This document shows, in pieces, positions 1 to 8,867 of a stretch of 64,000 bases of DNA. The DNA comes from DASSJT01 sp963715025. GTDB taxonomy: Bacteria > Actinomycetota > Actinomycetes > Actinomycetales > Dermatophilaceae. Within the stretch, counting starts at the first letter, position 1, and each line of letters starts with the position of its first letter. A program made the position numbers and the translations under genes. The notes beneath the pieces were generated by a model. The model had not been told where the DNA came from. It searched no databases and saw only the letters and a program-made list of their open reading frames with translations. Location of the stretch: NCBI GenBank assembly GCA_963715025.1, contig CAVQQQ010000009.1, positions 682,001 to 746,000 on the forward strand, in the 5' to 3' direction.

Positions 1-269
1 ACGTGGCCCGCGTGCTCGCCTCGATCTTCCCGGTGCTCGCCCGGATCGACGCGCGAGTGGAGGCACACGAGTTGAACGGCCAGCCCGGCGCGATCCTTCG
101 CGATCGAGACGACAAGGTGGTCGGCACGTTGACCCTCGACGTGCTCGGCGGGCGGATCCAGGCGATCCGCTCGGTGGTCAACCCCGACAAGCTCGGGCAC
201 CTGGGCACCGTGGCGGACGCCTGGGCGATTGCCCGCGAGGCCAAGCAGGCTCGCCGGCCCAGGGACTGA
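1..269 (+). CDS. ECF sigma factor, C-terminal part (ECF41/SigJ-like)
   Basis: This is the 3' end of a gene that begins left of the window; the visible 88 or so residues are the last part of a SnoaL/NTF2-like domain. The stretch ending in SVVNPDKLGHLG is typical of ECF41-type sigma factors, where a C-terminal SnoaL-like domain modulates the sigma2/sigma4 core and the NPDKL signature sits near its end. The DNA-binding regions are off the window, so promoter specificity cannot be judged. It could also be a stand-alone SnoaL protein, but the NPDKL ending favours the sigma factor. Confidence 0.7.
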   Translation, partial: VARVLASIFPVLARIDARVEAHELNGQPGAILRDRDDKVVGTLTLDVLGGRIQAIRSVVNPDKLGHLGTVADAWAIAREAKQARRPRD

Positions 270-477
270 CCCCGCGCACTCAATTCGGCAGTTCCGCTCA
301 CCTCTCCGCGGCAGATCCGGTAAGGATGTGGCGCCGTTGACTCAAGCGATGATCGGTGTACGCGGCAACAGACGCTGGAGTCGTTTGATGTTGCATCTCG
401 TAGGCGTTCGACGACGCCTCGACCTTCGACTCCTGGCGTCCGGCTCGGCCGAGCTCCGACCGATCGCGGTGGGGCCG

Positions 478-1197
478 CTAGTCTGCTTGTCCGGCTGCCG
501 CGATGGCGTCGGCGAGATCGGCTGGCCGGCTCCACATCGGCCAGTGTCCGGTCGGCAGGTCGACCAGTTCGAGGTCGCGCAGGCGGGTTACCTCGGTGAA
601 CATCGGGTGCCCGCCGCGAGCCAGGTCGAGCAGCCGGGCCGACGGCAGCGAGCACGCGATGATCGTGGTGGGGACATCCAGTCTCCGCTGGTCGCGCAGG
701 TGCAGGCGGTCGCGGGCCAGGTCGCCGGGAACCGGCACCGCGCGGCTGCGGAATGTCGCAAGCCGCTGATCGTCGAGGCCGTCCAGGCTGGCCCCGCCGG
801 CCTTGAGCTCATCCCAGGATGGCAGCGGGATGGACTCCACGTCGTCGGCGACGGACTCGTCGAAGACTGACCCGTCGGCGGCTGGACCGCTGTCGACATA
901 GACGACGCGACGCACCGCGTCCGGCCGGCGATCGAGGACCGCGGTGGCGACCCGCCCCGCCCCGCTGTGCGCCACCAGCACAGGAGGTGCGGCCTGCCGG
1001 GCGATGACCACCTCCAGGTCGTCGGCCTGATCCGACAGCGACACCGGCAGCTCGTCCGGTGACGACGCGCCGCGCAGCGTGACCGCCTCGACCGGGTGGC
1101 CGAGCTCGGTGAGCCGGGCGGCGACCTCGTCCCAGGCCCAGGCGCCCAGCCAGTGACCGGGGACGAGGAAGAAGGTGGATCCGGTGGGCTTGTCCAT
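478..1197 (-). CDS. Alpha/beta hydrolase
   Basis: A 239-residue alpha/beta-hydrolase fold protein. The N-terminus carries the LVPGHWLGAWAW oxyanion-type loop. The nucleophile elbow is HSGAG (serine in LVAHSGAGR) and the C-terminal GHWPMW supplies the catalytic histidine, so all triad regions are present. Length fits small cytosolic esterases of the MenH/salicylate-esterase-like class. I chose the ATG at 1197; an in-frame ATG at 1233 would add 12 residues and lie closer to the divergent regulator. It is head-to-head with the WYL regulator, which suggests control by that protein (inference). Substrate is unknown. Confidence 0.8.
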   Translation of the reverse strand: MDKPTGSTFFLVPGHWLGAWAWDEVAARLTELGHPVEAVTLRGASSPDELPVSLSDQADDLEVVIARQAAPPVLVAHSGAGRVATAVLDRRPDAVRRVVYVDSGPAADGSVFDESVADDVESIPLPSWDELKAGGASLDGLDDQRLATFRSRAVPVPGDLARDRLHLRDQRRLDVPTTIIACSLPSARLLDLARGGHPMFTEVTRLRDLELVDLPTGHWPMWSRPADLADAIAAAGQAD

Positions 1198-1273
1198 GTC
1201 CTCGACGGTAGCGAAGTCGACGGTCAACCGCATGTCACTATTTCCGGCCCCTAATGTGTGCGACGATGCCGGC

Positions 1274-1963
1274 ATGAACCGCACTGAGCGACTCCACGCC
1301 CTGACCGAGTCGCTGCGCCGGGCCGGCCGCCACGGCCGCACCGCGGACAGCCTCGCCGGGGAGTTCGAGGTCAGCGTCCGGACCGTCAAGCGCGACCTCG
1401 CGGCACTGATGTCGGCGGGCCTGCCACTGTGGGCGCGCACCGGCCCGGGCGGTGGGTTCGTGCTGGACGAGCGGACCACCCTGCCGCCGGTCAACTTCAC
1501 TGCCGCGCAGGCGGTCGCCCTGTGCGCGGCGGTCGCGGCCTCGCGTGGCGCTCCGTTCGCCGACTCGGCGAGGGCGGCCACCCGCAAGGTGATCGACGCA
1601 CTGCATCCGCGCACGCGTGAACGTGTCAGGTCCCTGACGGGCCGGGTCTGGGTCGACGTCGGACCCCAGGCGCCGCGGCGCATCGTGTCGGCTCTCGAGC
1701 GCGCCCTCGCCGACCAAGTCACGGTGAACCTGCGCTACTCCGACGCCGCCGGCACCGTGACCCGTCGAGAGGTCGAACCAATGATCTTCGCGCTCACCGA
1801 CGGCCGATGGTTCCTCGTCGGGTGGTGCCGGCTGCGTCAGGACGTGCGCTGGTTCCGGCTCGACCGGGTCATCGCCGCCACCCCCACGCGCAGGGCGTGC
1901 CCCGATCGCCCTCTCTCCGCGATCGGCACCCCGCCCCGGTCGGCGCGGACCGTCGCGGTCTGA
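1274..1963 (+). CDS. HTH-WYL (YafY-type) transcriptional regulator
   Basis: A 229-residue regulator with an N-terminal DeoR/HTH_11 winged helix (about residues 1-60, containing EFEVSVRTVKRDLAALMSAG). It continues into a WYL domain whose core is GRWFLVGWCRLRQDVRWFRL. WYL domains bind small ligands or nucleic acids and often regulate a divergent gene. Here the divergent neighbour is the alpha/beta hydrolase, with 76 bp between the chosen start codons, enough for one shared promoter region. The start at 1274 follows the intergenic gap; earlier in-frame starts would run into the hydrolase gene. The ligand cannot be predicted. Confidence 0.8.
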   Translation: MNRTERLHALTESLRRAGRHGRTADSLAGEFEVSVRTVKRDLAALMSAGLPLWARTGPGGGFVLDERTTLPPVNFTAAQAVALCAAVAASRGAPFADSARAATRKVIDALHPRTRERVRSLTGRVWVDVGPQAPRRIVSALERALADQVTVNLRYSDAAGTVTRREVEPMIFALTDGRWFLVGWCRLRQDVRWFRLDRVIAATPTRRACPDRPLSAIGTPPRSARTVAV

Positions 1964-2486
1964 CAAGACTGCCAACCGGCCTGACCAAGACGACATGATC
2001 ACGGGCCGCCCAACCGTCGACGCCTGACCAGCCGGCGACCCAAACGAATTCACTGCGTGCGGCATGTGCGGATGATTGCCGGATGGCCGGTTATGGGCGG
2101 CCGACGTGAGGAAGTGAATCTCGCTCGCACTCCTCGGCTGCCGATACACGACCTCGCTGCCGAGCTCGTCCTCATCGACCACATGTCCTGGTGCCAACTC
2201 GCGCCCACCCAGCAGGAGTCAGTCCGTGCGCCGTAGAACGGGCCCGGCACGTTCCGCCAATCGCGATCCGCCTACGCAGAGACGACTCCGTCGGCCCCAA
2301 ACGCCGTGCTCCCGCCGGATGGTTCGCCACCTCCGGGTCGGCTAAAGAAGCGACCCTCGTGCGCGTGGACACCGAGGGTGGTTCTGGATCAGGAACCGTT
2401 GGCGCGCCGCGGGACGGCGACCCTTGTGATGGCGAACTGCACCAGTCGACTTGCGCGGGTGCCACGCTCGCAAACGGCTTCGCCGG
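1964..2486. other. Intergenic stretch with no supported gene
   Basis: About 520 bases between the WYL regulator and the MarR regulator. Open frames exist on both strands but none shows a family motif, convincing start or coherent hydrophobicity pattern. I see no RNA gene, repeat or strong hairpin. Confidence 0.4.
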
Positions 2487-2990
2487 TTAGGGCAGCTCGC
2501 GCGCCAGGATGCGGTCGAGCTGGCAGGCGGTGTCGGGGGACGCTTTGTGGACGAGCTTGCCGCAGATGGCGGTCATCTGCTCGCGCTCGGCGGGGCTGAG
2601 CACGTCGACGACCAGGCGCCGGGCCTCGCGTACGTGGGCCGGGGCCGCCTCGACCAGCTTGGCAAGGCCGGCCTCGGTGAGGACCGCCTCGACGCCGCGC
2701 GCCTCGCCGAAGCAGGCGCGGCGCTGAACCCAGCCCTGCTGCTCTAGCCGGGAGACAGCGTGCGATATGCGCGACAGGGAGCCGGCCGCCAGGTGGGCCA
2801 GGGTGCTCAGCTGCATCGCGTGCCCCTTCTCCCGGGACAGGCCGGACATGATCGAGTACTCGAAGAAGTTGAGGCCCGAGTCGCGCTTGAGTTGCCGGTC
2901 GATGGCCTGCGGCAGCGCCACCAGCAGGGAGGTCAGGCTCACCCAGGCGTCCAGCTCCTCGTTCGACAGCCAGGGCGTGTCCTTGGTCAC
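2487..2990 (-). CDS. MarR-family transcriptional regulator
   Basis: A 167-residue MarR protein. The N-terminal dimerisation helix (WVSLTSLLVALPQAIDRQLK) leads into the FFEYSIMSGLSREKG helix. The winged helix follows: LSTLAHLAAGSLSRISHAVSRLEQQG, with wing residues WVQRRACFGEARGVEAVLT. It is divergent from the azoreductase. Two matching palindromes (TTGAA-CA-TTCAA) lie in the 94-bp gap between the start codons, so it very probably represses itself and azoR. Several MarR proteins of this type sense quinones or other electrophiles (family knowledge); the signal here is inferred from the neighbour. Confidence 0.88.
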   Translation of the reverse strand: MTKDTPWLSNEELDAWVSLTSLLVALPQAIDRQLKRDSGLNFFEYSIMSGLSREKGHAMQLSTLAHLAAGSLSRISHAVSRLEQQGWVQRRACFGEARGVEAVLTEAGLAKLVEAAPAHVREARRLVVDVLSPAEREQMTAICGKLVHKASPDTACQLDRILARELP

Positions 2991-3013
2991 CTAACCAGCC
3001 TAGAGACCTGGGG

Positions 3014-3057
3014 TTGAACATTCAATCCAGGTCGTGCATGCTGGGTTGAACATTCAA
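3014..3057. promoter_or_regulatory. Paired MarR operators in the marR/azoR gap
   Basis: Two identical palindromes TTGAACATTCAA occur at 3014-3025 and 3046-3057, each with 5-bp perfect arms and a 2-bp spacer. The second is extended by GG and CC flanks. Their starts are 32 bp apart, close to three helical turns, so two dimers would sit on the same face of the DNA. They lie between divergent marR and azoR. Confidence 0.75.
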
Positions 3058-3084
3058 CCTGAGCCTGTCTGGGGAGACTCCGCC

Positions 3085-3717
3085 ATGACCCTGCTCCGCG
3101 TCGACGCCAGCATCCAGGGCCCCCGGTCCGCCAGTAGCGAGCTGGCCGACCTCGTCCTCGCCGAGTGGACCGCCGCCCACCCGGAGCGGCCCGTGGTGCG
3201 CCGCCACCTTGCCGCCGACCCGCTGCCCGCCGACGCCTGGGCCGCCGCCGTCGGTGCTGCGTACACCCCCGACGAGCAGCGCACCGACGCCCAACGCGCG
3301 GCGTTCGCCCTGGCCGGAGAGTTGGCCGCCGAGCTGCGCGCCGCCGACGCCGCCGTGTTGGCCTTGCCGCTGTACAACTTCGGCGTCTCCCAGCACGTCA
3401 AGACATGGATCGACCTGACCATCGCCGGCGGCCGGGGCGGCGAGAAACTGCTCGACGGCAAGCCGGTTGTCCTGCTGACCACTCGCGGCGGCGCCTACGG
3501 CGCGGGCACCCCGCGTGAGGGCTGGGACCACAACACCGACTACCTGCGGCGCATCCTCGTCGACATCTGGGGCGCCAACCTCACGGTCGTGGAACGCGAG
3601 TTCACCCTGGTCGGCATCAACCCGGCACTCGACCAGTTCACCGACCTTGCCGCCGCGATGAAGGCCACCGCCCATGACGCGGCCGCCGCGGCGGGCAAGG
3701 TCCTCGCCACCCGCTGA
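3085..3717 (+). CDS. azoR: FMN-dependent NADH-azoreductase / quinone reductase
   Basis: A 210-residue flavodoxin-like reductase of the AzoR family. MTLLRVDASIQGPRSAS contains the phosphate-binding serine-rich loop after strand 1. The LPLYNFGVSQHVKTWIDL segment matches the family's FMN-binding P-[LM]-YNF motif. TTRGGAYG is the second flavin loop. These enzymes reduce azo dyes and quinones with NAD(P)H by two-electron transfer in the cytosol. The ATG at 3085 is preceded by GGGGAG. The divergent MarR gene and two operators imply induction by quinone-like or electrophilic compounds (inference). Confidence 0.88.
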   Translation: MTLLRVDASIQGPRSASSELADLVLAEWTAAHPERPVVRRHLAADPLPADAWAAAVGAAYTPDEQRTDAQRAAFALAGELAAELRAADAAVLALPLYNFGVSQHVKTWIDLTIAGGRGGEKLLDGKPVVLLTTRGGAYGAGTPREGWDHNTDYLRRILVDIWGANLTVVEREFTLVGINPALDQFTDLAAAMKATAHDAAAAAGKVLATR

Positions 3718-4086
3718 CCCGGAACCCCGTCAGCGAGCCGTCGGTCCGGGCGCGCCACGTCTGCACGGTCGCCCCGACGTGGTCGAGGAAGCTGACTTCG
3801 ACCACGTCGCTGACCCGTGGCTCCCGCATCACCCGCACAAGCGGAGGCACTCGGCATCCGCTCATCGGCATTATGCACGTGATGGTGGTGGGGGCTCGGT
3901 GTGCCCGGGTGGGGCGCTTCCTCGCTAGCCAGTGTGTGCCGGTGCTGGTCGGTGTCAACGTCGTTCATGCTCGCTGCGCTGCGCGTGCTCCACGTTGACG
4001 CCTCGGGCGCACCGGCATGGGGCGGCCTGGATCGGGGAAGGGCCATCTGTGGCTGGGCCGGTGATCGGGTCGGGGTGGTGTTCATG
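3718..4086. other. Intergenic stretch with unidentified gene debris
   Basis: On the minus strand, 3720-3840 reads coherently (…SDVVEVSFLDHVGATVQTW…) but lacks a start and runs into the azoreductase end; I do not recognise it. Directly after the recombinase stop an ATG opens a minus-strand frame starting MNTTPTR. That is the place where a small third gene follows tandem recombinases in similar elements, but no conserved HTH sequence follows, so it looks degenerate. An inverted repeat at 3954-3999 is listed separately. Confidence 0.35.
3954..3999. repeat. Inverted repeat identical in its arms to an IS110-internal repeat
   Basis: GTCAACGTCGTTC (3954-3966) and GCTCCACGTTGAC (3987-3999) flank a 20-nt centre; the outer 8 bp are perfectly inverted. 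The same two 13-mers, in the same order, occur near the right end of both IS110 copies (61294-61331, and reversed at 11686-11723) with a different, 12-nt centre. Confidence 0.6.
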
Positions 4087-5414
4087 TCAGGACGCCTCGT
4101 CGTGGGTGCGGTCGAGGAGTGTGGCGAAGAGCTCGGCGCGGTGGGTCTGGCCCTTCGCGGCGGCGTCGTCGTGCTGGGCTTGCAGGGTGGGCCGGAACTC
4201 GATGCTGGTCTGGAAGAAGGTGCACGTCTCACAGATCGACTCGAAGGCGCAGTCGAGCGCGGGCGGCCTGGTGCAGTAGCCGTTTCCGAGGTGCCGGTGG
4301 TGCTCGCGGGACAGCCGCGCCATGTTCGGCCCGAGCACGTCGGCGGGCAGGGTGCGGGCCTGCTCATAGAGGGCGTCGACCTTGTCGGTGACGGCGAAGT
4401 ACTCGTCGGCGACGGTCCGGTTGGCGATCTTGGCGTAGCGCAGCGTCATGTCGAGGGACCGGTGGCCGAGCATCGCGGCGATGGCCTCGAGGGACATGCC
4501 TCGGTTGATCGCCTGGGTGGCCAGGGTGTGCCGCAGGATGTGGGGGTGGATGTGCGGCAGCCCGGCGGCCGCGGCGACGTTGTTCAGGATCCGGGTGACC
4601 GAGTACCGGTCGGCGGGCCGCCCGTTCTCTCTGGGCAGCAGCAGCGGGTGTTCTGGCGGGACGTGCTCGCGGCGGTATTGGTCGATCAGCTGCACGAGCT
4701 GCGGGTGCAGCGGCAGGTAGCGGTCCTGGCCGAGCTTGCCGACCGGCACGTGCAGCCACGGGCCGGCGCCGATGAGCACGACGGCGTCGCAGCGCAGTCC
4801 AGTGAACTCGCCGACCCGTAGCCCGGTGCGCAGCAGCATCTCGACGGTGACCCGCACGAGCAGTCGATTGTCGTTGTGTGCGGCGCGCAGCAGCTGCGCC
4901 GCGGCGGCGTCGTCCAGGGCCTTGGGCAGCGGGTGGTCCTGGCGGGGCAGGTCCCCGGGGAACATCGGAACCCGCGGCGGGGCCTGGTCCCAGCCCCACT
5001 CGTCGATCCGCACGAAGAACATCCGCAGCGTCCCGAGCCGGTGCGCCAGGGTCGCGGTCGACGCCGCGGCTGGTGCTGCCCGGGCCGGTCGGCCAGCCAC
5101 GGCTTGTACTGCTCGATGTGGCGGCGGGTGACCTGCGCGACGCTGGTGACCTCGGGAGCCTGCTCGAGCAGGAACCCGGCGAACGAGCGCAGCGCCTGGT
5201 CGGTGTTGCGGACGCTGCCCGGGCGCAGCACACAGGAGATCTGCTCCAGGTAACGGCACATCGTGGCGGCCAGCTCCGGGCGCGCCCCGCTCAGATCCGG
5301 CCAGGCCCGCATCGGCGCCATCCCGTTGCGGCCGCGGGGGTTGCCGGTCGGCGGTCCGGGCAATGGCCCGGGCGTCCCCGCCGGTCTGCTGCGCGCGCTC
5401 GTCGTGGTCGTCAT
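4087..5414 (-). pseudogene. Tyrosine recombinase (second of tandem pair), frameshifted
   Basis: A phage-integrase-family protein of about 440 residues broken by one frameshift near 5065-5085. The N-terminal SAM-like core-binding domain reads in one frame up to …EQYKPWLADRPG. The catalytic domain continues in another from …STATLAHRLGTLRMFF. Catalytic features are visible: Arg in LLRTGLRVGEFTGL, HILRHTLAT (H-x-x-R) and Tyr in MTLRYAKI. A cysteine-bearing tail (CTRPPALDC…CETCTFF) follows, as in some actinobacterial transposon recombinases. The start at 5414 overlaps the stop of the upstream recombinase by 4 bp, so the pair was an operon. The frameshift may be real decay or a sequence error. Confidence 0.8.
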
Positions 5415-6477
5415 GGCAGGCTCCAGCCCGCGACGGTCGGTTGTCCGGCGAAGACCTGCGCGTCGATGACCTCGGCGGCCTTGCGGTACTGCGAGGCGAG
5501 CCAGTCATCGGCCAGGTGCAGATAGATCCGGGTCGACTCGATCGAGGCGTGGCCGGCCTGAGCCTGGACCGCCTCGAGCGCCATCCCGGCCTCCCGCAAC
5601 CGGGTCAGGCACGTGTGCCGCAGCTCGTGGCAGGTCGCGTGCACCAGTCCGGCGCGGCGCCGGGCACCAGCCAACACTTCATCGATTCCTCTGACACTCA
5701 AGGGATTTCCACGGTTGGGTCCCTTCAGCACGACGAACACACGGTCGGTGTCCGCGGTGCGCGGTCGTTCCGTGTCGAGGTAGCTGGCCAGCTCGGTGAA
5801 GAACCTCGAGGACACCGGCACGAGGCGTTGGTGCCCGCCCTTGCCCTCGGCGATGAACAGCCGACGCTCGGCCGCGCGCACGTTCTGCATCCGTAACCCG
5901 AGGACCTCGCAGCGACGCAGTCCACCCAGCACCATCGCCGCGACCATCGCCCGGTCCCGGTGAGTGCGCAGCGCCGCCGTCAGCGCGTCGACCTCCACCG
6001 GCATCAGGATCCTCGGCAGCCGCCGCACCCGGCGGGTCAACGGGACACCCTGGCTCGGCCGCTGACGCTCACGACGCGTGGGCAGTCCCCGCGGCACCGG
6101 GTTCGCGGCCACACACCACGGGCCTGCAAGTACGAGAAGAACCCCGAGATGATCGACAGACGCCGAGCCACCGTGCTCGTCGCGACCCCCGCCGGCTCGC
6201 CGTCCGCGCCCACCGCCTGGACCACCTCAGCGTCGCGGCTGCCGGTCCGCTGGGACGTGATGAACGCCAGCACGTCTGCCGGGAGAACCTCCTGCGGATC
6301 CTTCGCGACGACCGTGAAGAACACCTTCAGGTCGTACGCCGCAGCCAGCACCGTGTTCGGCCGGCACCGGCCCGCCAGGAACTCCAGATAGTCGTCCACC
6401 AGCGGCACCCCGAGGCGGATCACCACCTCGCCAGACGGCCGACGAGAACGGATCAGGCACGGATACAAGACAGACAT
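5411..6477 (-). pseudogene. Tyrosine recombinase (first of tandem pair), frameshifted
   Basis: Second phage-integrase-family gene, about 355 residues if repaired. From the ATG at 6477 (MSVLYPCLIRS) the core-binding domain runs to FFSYLQARG. A shift at about 6113-6122 then moves to the frame of ANPVPRGLPTRRE, which continues through the catalytic domain. Catalytic residues are Arg in LGGLRRCEVLGL, HELRHTCLTRL (H-x-x-R) and Tyr in ESTRIYLHL. In intact relatives ARGD-x-x-NPVPRGL is continuous, so a single-base loss explains the break. It overlaps the next recombinase by ATGA. Tandem recombinase pairs or trios of this kind mark Tn554/RIT-like elements (family knowledge). Confidence 0.8.
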
Positions 6478-6651
6478 CTCAGGCCCTCCGACATCAGGAG
6501 CACACAGCCACACCGGATGATCGAAATGTCCTGCAACATCACGTGCATAACAAGCAGATCCGGTGAAGCACATCAGTAGCGTCGCCGGCTCGCCGCGGAA
6601 CGACGAAGTCACGGCTGCAATCTGAACCTCGGACGCCCTGAGCGTGGTTCT

Positions 6652-6667
6652 GGGACCCTTGGGTCCC
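6652..6667. promoter_or_regulatory. Perfect palindrome directly before a start codon
   Basis: GGGACCC-TT-GGGTCCC, 7-bp perfect arms with a 2-bp centre, ends one base before the ATG at 6668. No ribosome site lies between, so it could be an operator for a leaderless transcript or occlude the start in mRNA. Confidence 0.45.
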
Positions 6668-7333
6668 ATGAAAGCGTTCGGTCGTTTCCCGTTCGGTTGT
6701 CCTAATACGGAGCGTCCAGCGCGGCTGCCTTCAAGAGGGACAGCCGAGGTGATGGTGGTCGGCGTGTATCCCAGCGCCTGGCACGTTTCGTGGAAGGCCC
6801 CGGCCTACCTCGCTTCCGCCGAGCGTCGCGGGTCTATAGCCGCGCTGGCTGTCAACGTTGAGCCCACGGTGTTCTGGAACGGCGACCCCTTGGGCTTCCC
6901 ACGCATCCTCGAGGCGTGGATGACAGCCGCAGGGTTCATCGAAGGTGACGAGCCCGGTGCCCACGGCTGGATCAGCCCGACGTCCCCGCCGGCAAATGGG
7001 TCGTCCGGCACCAAGGTCGAGGAGCGGTACCTGAGGCCTTTGGGCGTTACGGCCAGCTCGGCTGCCTTCACTGACGTCTACCCGGTGTTCGTCATCAAGG
7101 GCACTGGGGGCACAGGCCGTGGTCGACGGGAGCAAGGGGACGCCATCAGAGTCGAGTACGACAGCATCGCGGAGAATCTCGGCCTGCCCCGTTCCTCCAT
7201 TCCCGCACGACCGACCGCAAGGCGGCTCGTTCAGGACGCGCTGACTCGCCTTACGAGCCGGATCGTCCAGGACTTGGAGGCTGCTGACGCACCACGAGTT
7301 GTCACCTTGGGTGACGAGGCGCTGCAAGTATGA
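6668..7333 (+). CDS. Uracil-DNA-glycosylase-like protein, N-terminal portion
   Basis: 221 residues from the ATG at 6668. The early motif VMVVGVYPSAWHVSW resembles UDG-superfamily motif A (G-x-[YND]-P-[SG] after a hydrophobic strand). The end, APRVVTLGDEALQV, looks like the strand that precedes the family's second active-site loop. The H-P-G loop is not here but in the next frame, which starts by a 4-bp ATGA overlap. The two frames therefore look like one gene of about 300 residues split by a shift near 7325-7333, or a translationally coupled pair. Superfamily assignment is tentative; no substrate can be named. Confidence 0.45.
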   Translation: MKAFGRFPFGCPNTERPARLPSRGTAEVMVVGVYPSAWHVSWKAPAYLASAERRGSIAALAVNVEPTVFWNGDPLGFPRILEAWMTAAGFIEGDEPGAHGWISPTSPPANGSSGTKVEERYLRPLGVTASSAAFTDVYPVFVIKGTGGTGRGRREQGDAIRVEYDSIAENLGLPRSSIPARPTARRLVQDALTRLTSRIVQDLEAADAPRVVTLGDEALQV

Positions 7334-7575
7334 GAAGAATCCGCCCGCTAGACCCCGAACCTGCCGCAGAGACGATCACCCAGCGCTACGGCGACGACTA
7401 TGGCCGGCCTGGCAGGCTTACCGTCAACGGTCATCACGTTGAATGGATGGCGCTCGCGCACCCCGGCCTCCTGAAGGGAAAGCCCGAGCACGTCGACATC
7501 GACCCAACGAAGCGTTCGGGAGCAGGTTGGGACTGGCTTCACGCCAAGTGGGAGGCCAAGCAGCAGGACCGATAG
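7330..7575 (+). CDS. Uracil-DNA-glycosylase-like protein, C-terminal portion
   Basis: 81 residues starting at an ATG that overlaps the previous stop (ATGA). VEWMALAHPGLLKG contains an H-P-G loop after a hydrophobic strand, matching the position of UDG-superfamily motif B. It lacks a full fold on its own, so it is best read as the missing C-terminus of the gene before it. A single-base change would fuse them. If the overlap is genuine, the two polypeptides would have to associate, which would be unusual for this fold. Confidence 0.45.
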   Translation: MRRIRPLDPEPAAETITQRYGDDYGRPGRLTVNGHHVEWMALAHPGLLKGKPEHVDIDPTKRSGAGWDWLHAKWEAKQQDR

Positions 7576-7761
7576 CGCCAGCAACACGCACCGCCCATCG
7601 CTGGTTGGCGCAACCGTGCGGCCGGCATGCGGCGAAAAGACGCGCGCGAGGGGGCACATGAACCTCCCGGATCGCCGCGACGGCCGCACCTGGTGACCGG
7701 CTGGCCGGTGCGAGCGTCTCAGCGACTCCCGAGTGCGGTCGGCACGAGCTCTAGTGACCCA

Positions 7762-7935
7762 TCAGTCAGGTCTCCGGCACGAAGGGCCGCACTCTTCGGC
7801 CACCGAGTTGCCGCCATCGACTACCAGGTATTGATCGGTGACATAGGAGGCCCCTGGGGTGCACAGGAACGTGACCGCCGCCGCCACCTCCTCGGGCGTC
7901 GCACTGGGTCCCATCGGGACGGCACCTTTGGTGCA
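7762..7935 (-). pseudogene. Short-chain dehydrogenase, C-terminal fragment
   Basis: The minus strand encodes GPSATPEEVAAAVTFLCTP, then GASYVTDQYLVVDGGNSVAE. This is the classic SDR C-terminus: the PEEVA helix, SxYVT, and the VDGG that ends the Rossmann sheet. The Rossmann GxxxGxG and catalytic YxxxK regions are absent, so only about the last 55 of 250 residues survive. It sits among other fragments and has no start, so it is a remnant. Confidence 0.7.
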
Positions 7936-8395
7936 GCGGGCCGCGGCAAACGCGCTCAAGCTGTGGTTGCTTTCGACCTGAGCGTCGCGACCCTGGCCTG
8001 CAGCGCGTGGTTGGTGCAGGCCATCGTCCTGTACGCAACCAGCGATGGTGGCCAGGCCCGGGCCAAGTCAGGGCAGGGCCGCTGATCTCGCGTGTCCGGC
8101 GCTTCCCTTAGTCGGCTGGCTTCCGACGCGCCTCGGCTAGCGGCTGCCGAGCATCTCCTCCTCGATCGCCTCCGGGGCATGTACAACTGGCGAACACTCA
8201 CCCAGTTCGTCCCGCGCGCCGGCGGCGACGGCATAAGGCGGCTACCCCGGCGCGGTGGGCCGCGGCTCTACGGTCGGGTCGGAGACGGTGTGGTCGTGGC
8301 CGGTCGGGTCGGTCAAGAGCCCACCGCGGTTTACGCGAGCTGCGCCCGCTGGGGCAGCTCCGCGCCGCAGTCGACCAACGGGCGATTTGGGGGCG

Positions 8396-8650
8396 TCAGC
8401 CTTTGTCGCAGCGGCCATTGAAGACCGAGTACTGCGCCAGGGTCGTCATCGTGTCTGCCGCCTTCACGATCACCATCGGGTCCTCAGGGCTGTACTGCAC
8501 GGCGTATGCGAAGCACAGGTGCGCTGCGTGTCCTGACGGAGATGCCGGTGCTGCCGCCTGCCACGGCGATGCCGATGTCGGTCCCCGCGCCGGTGAAGGT
8601 GTTGCGACCGCGATTTACGACCGCGACGTGGGCAATGCCCACCTCCCAGG
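8396..8650 (-). pseudogene. Unidentified gene remnant with intact C-terminus
   Basis: On the minus strand the last 40 or so codons before the stop at 8396 read like real protein (…YSPEDPMVIVKAADTMTT… ending NGRCDKG). Upstream, another frame carries …IAHVAVVNRGRNTFTGAGTD…, consistent with one frameshift around 8520. I do not recognise the family. It lies between SDR and Ohr fragments. Confidence 0.35.
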
Positions 8651-8689
8651 AAGGTTCTGCGCCAGCTGGGCGAAGGTCCGCTGGTGCGT

Positions 8690-8867
8690 TCGTTCGCGCC
8701 CTCGGCGCCCGCCCGACGGGTGGGTTCGGGCTGGCCGCCCACCTCGAGGTCTCGATGCCCCAACTCGACCGGGAGACCGCCGAGTCCCTGGTCGCGCAGG
8801 CTCACCAGGTCTGCCGTACTCCAACGCCACCCGCGGCAACATGCAGGTCACCCTCGCTGTCGCCTGA
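8690..8867 (+). pseudogene. Organic hydroperoxide resistance protein (Ohr/OsmC), C-terminal remnant
   Basis: One frame gives TGGFGLAAHLEVSMPQLDRE and AESLVAQAHQVC; after a shift near 8810 the next frame gives PYSNATRGNMQVTLAVA and a stop. The joined HQVC-PYSNATRGN is the hallmark Ohr C-terminus including the second redox cysteine. The N-terminal domain with the first cysteine is not found upstream. Ohr proteins reduce organic hydroperoxides, but this copy is not functional. Confidence 0.7.
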
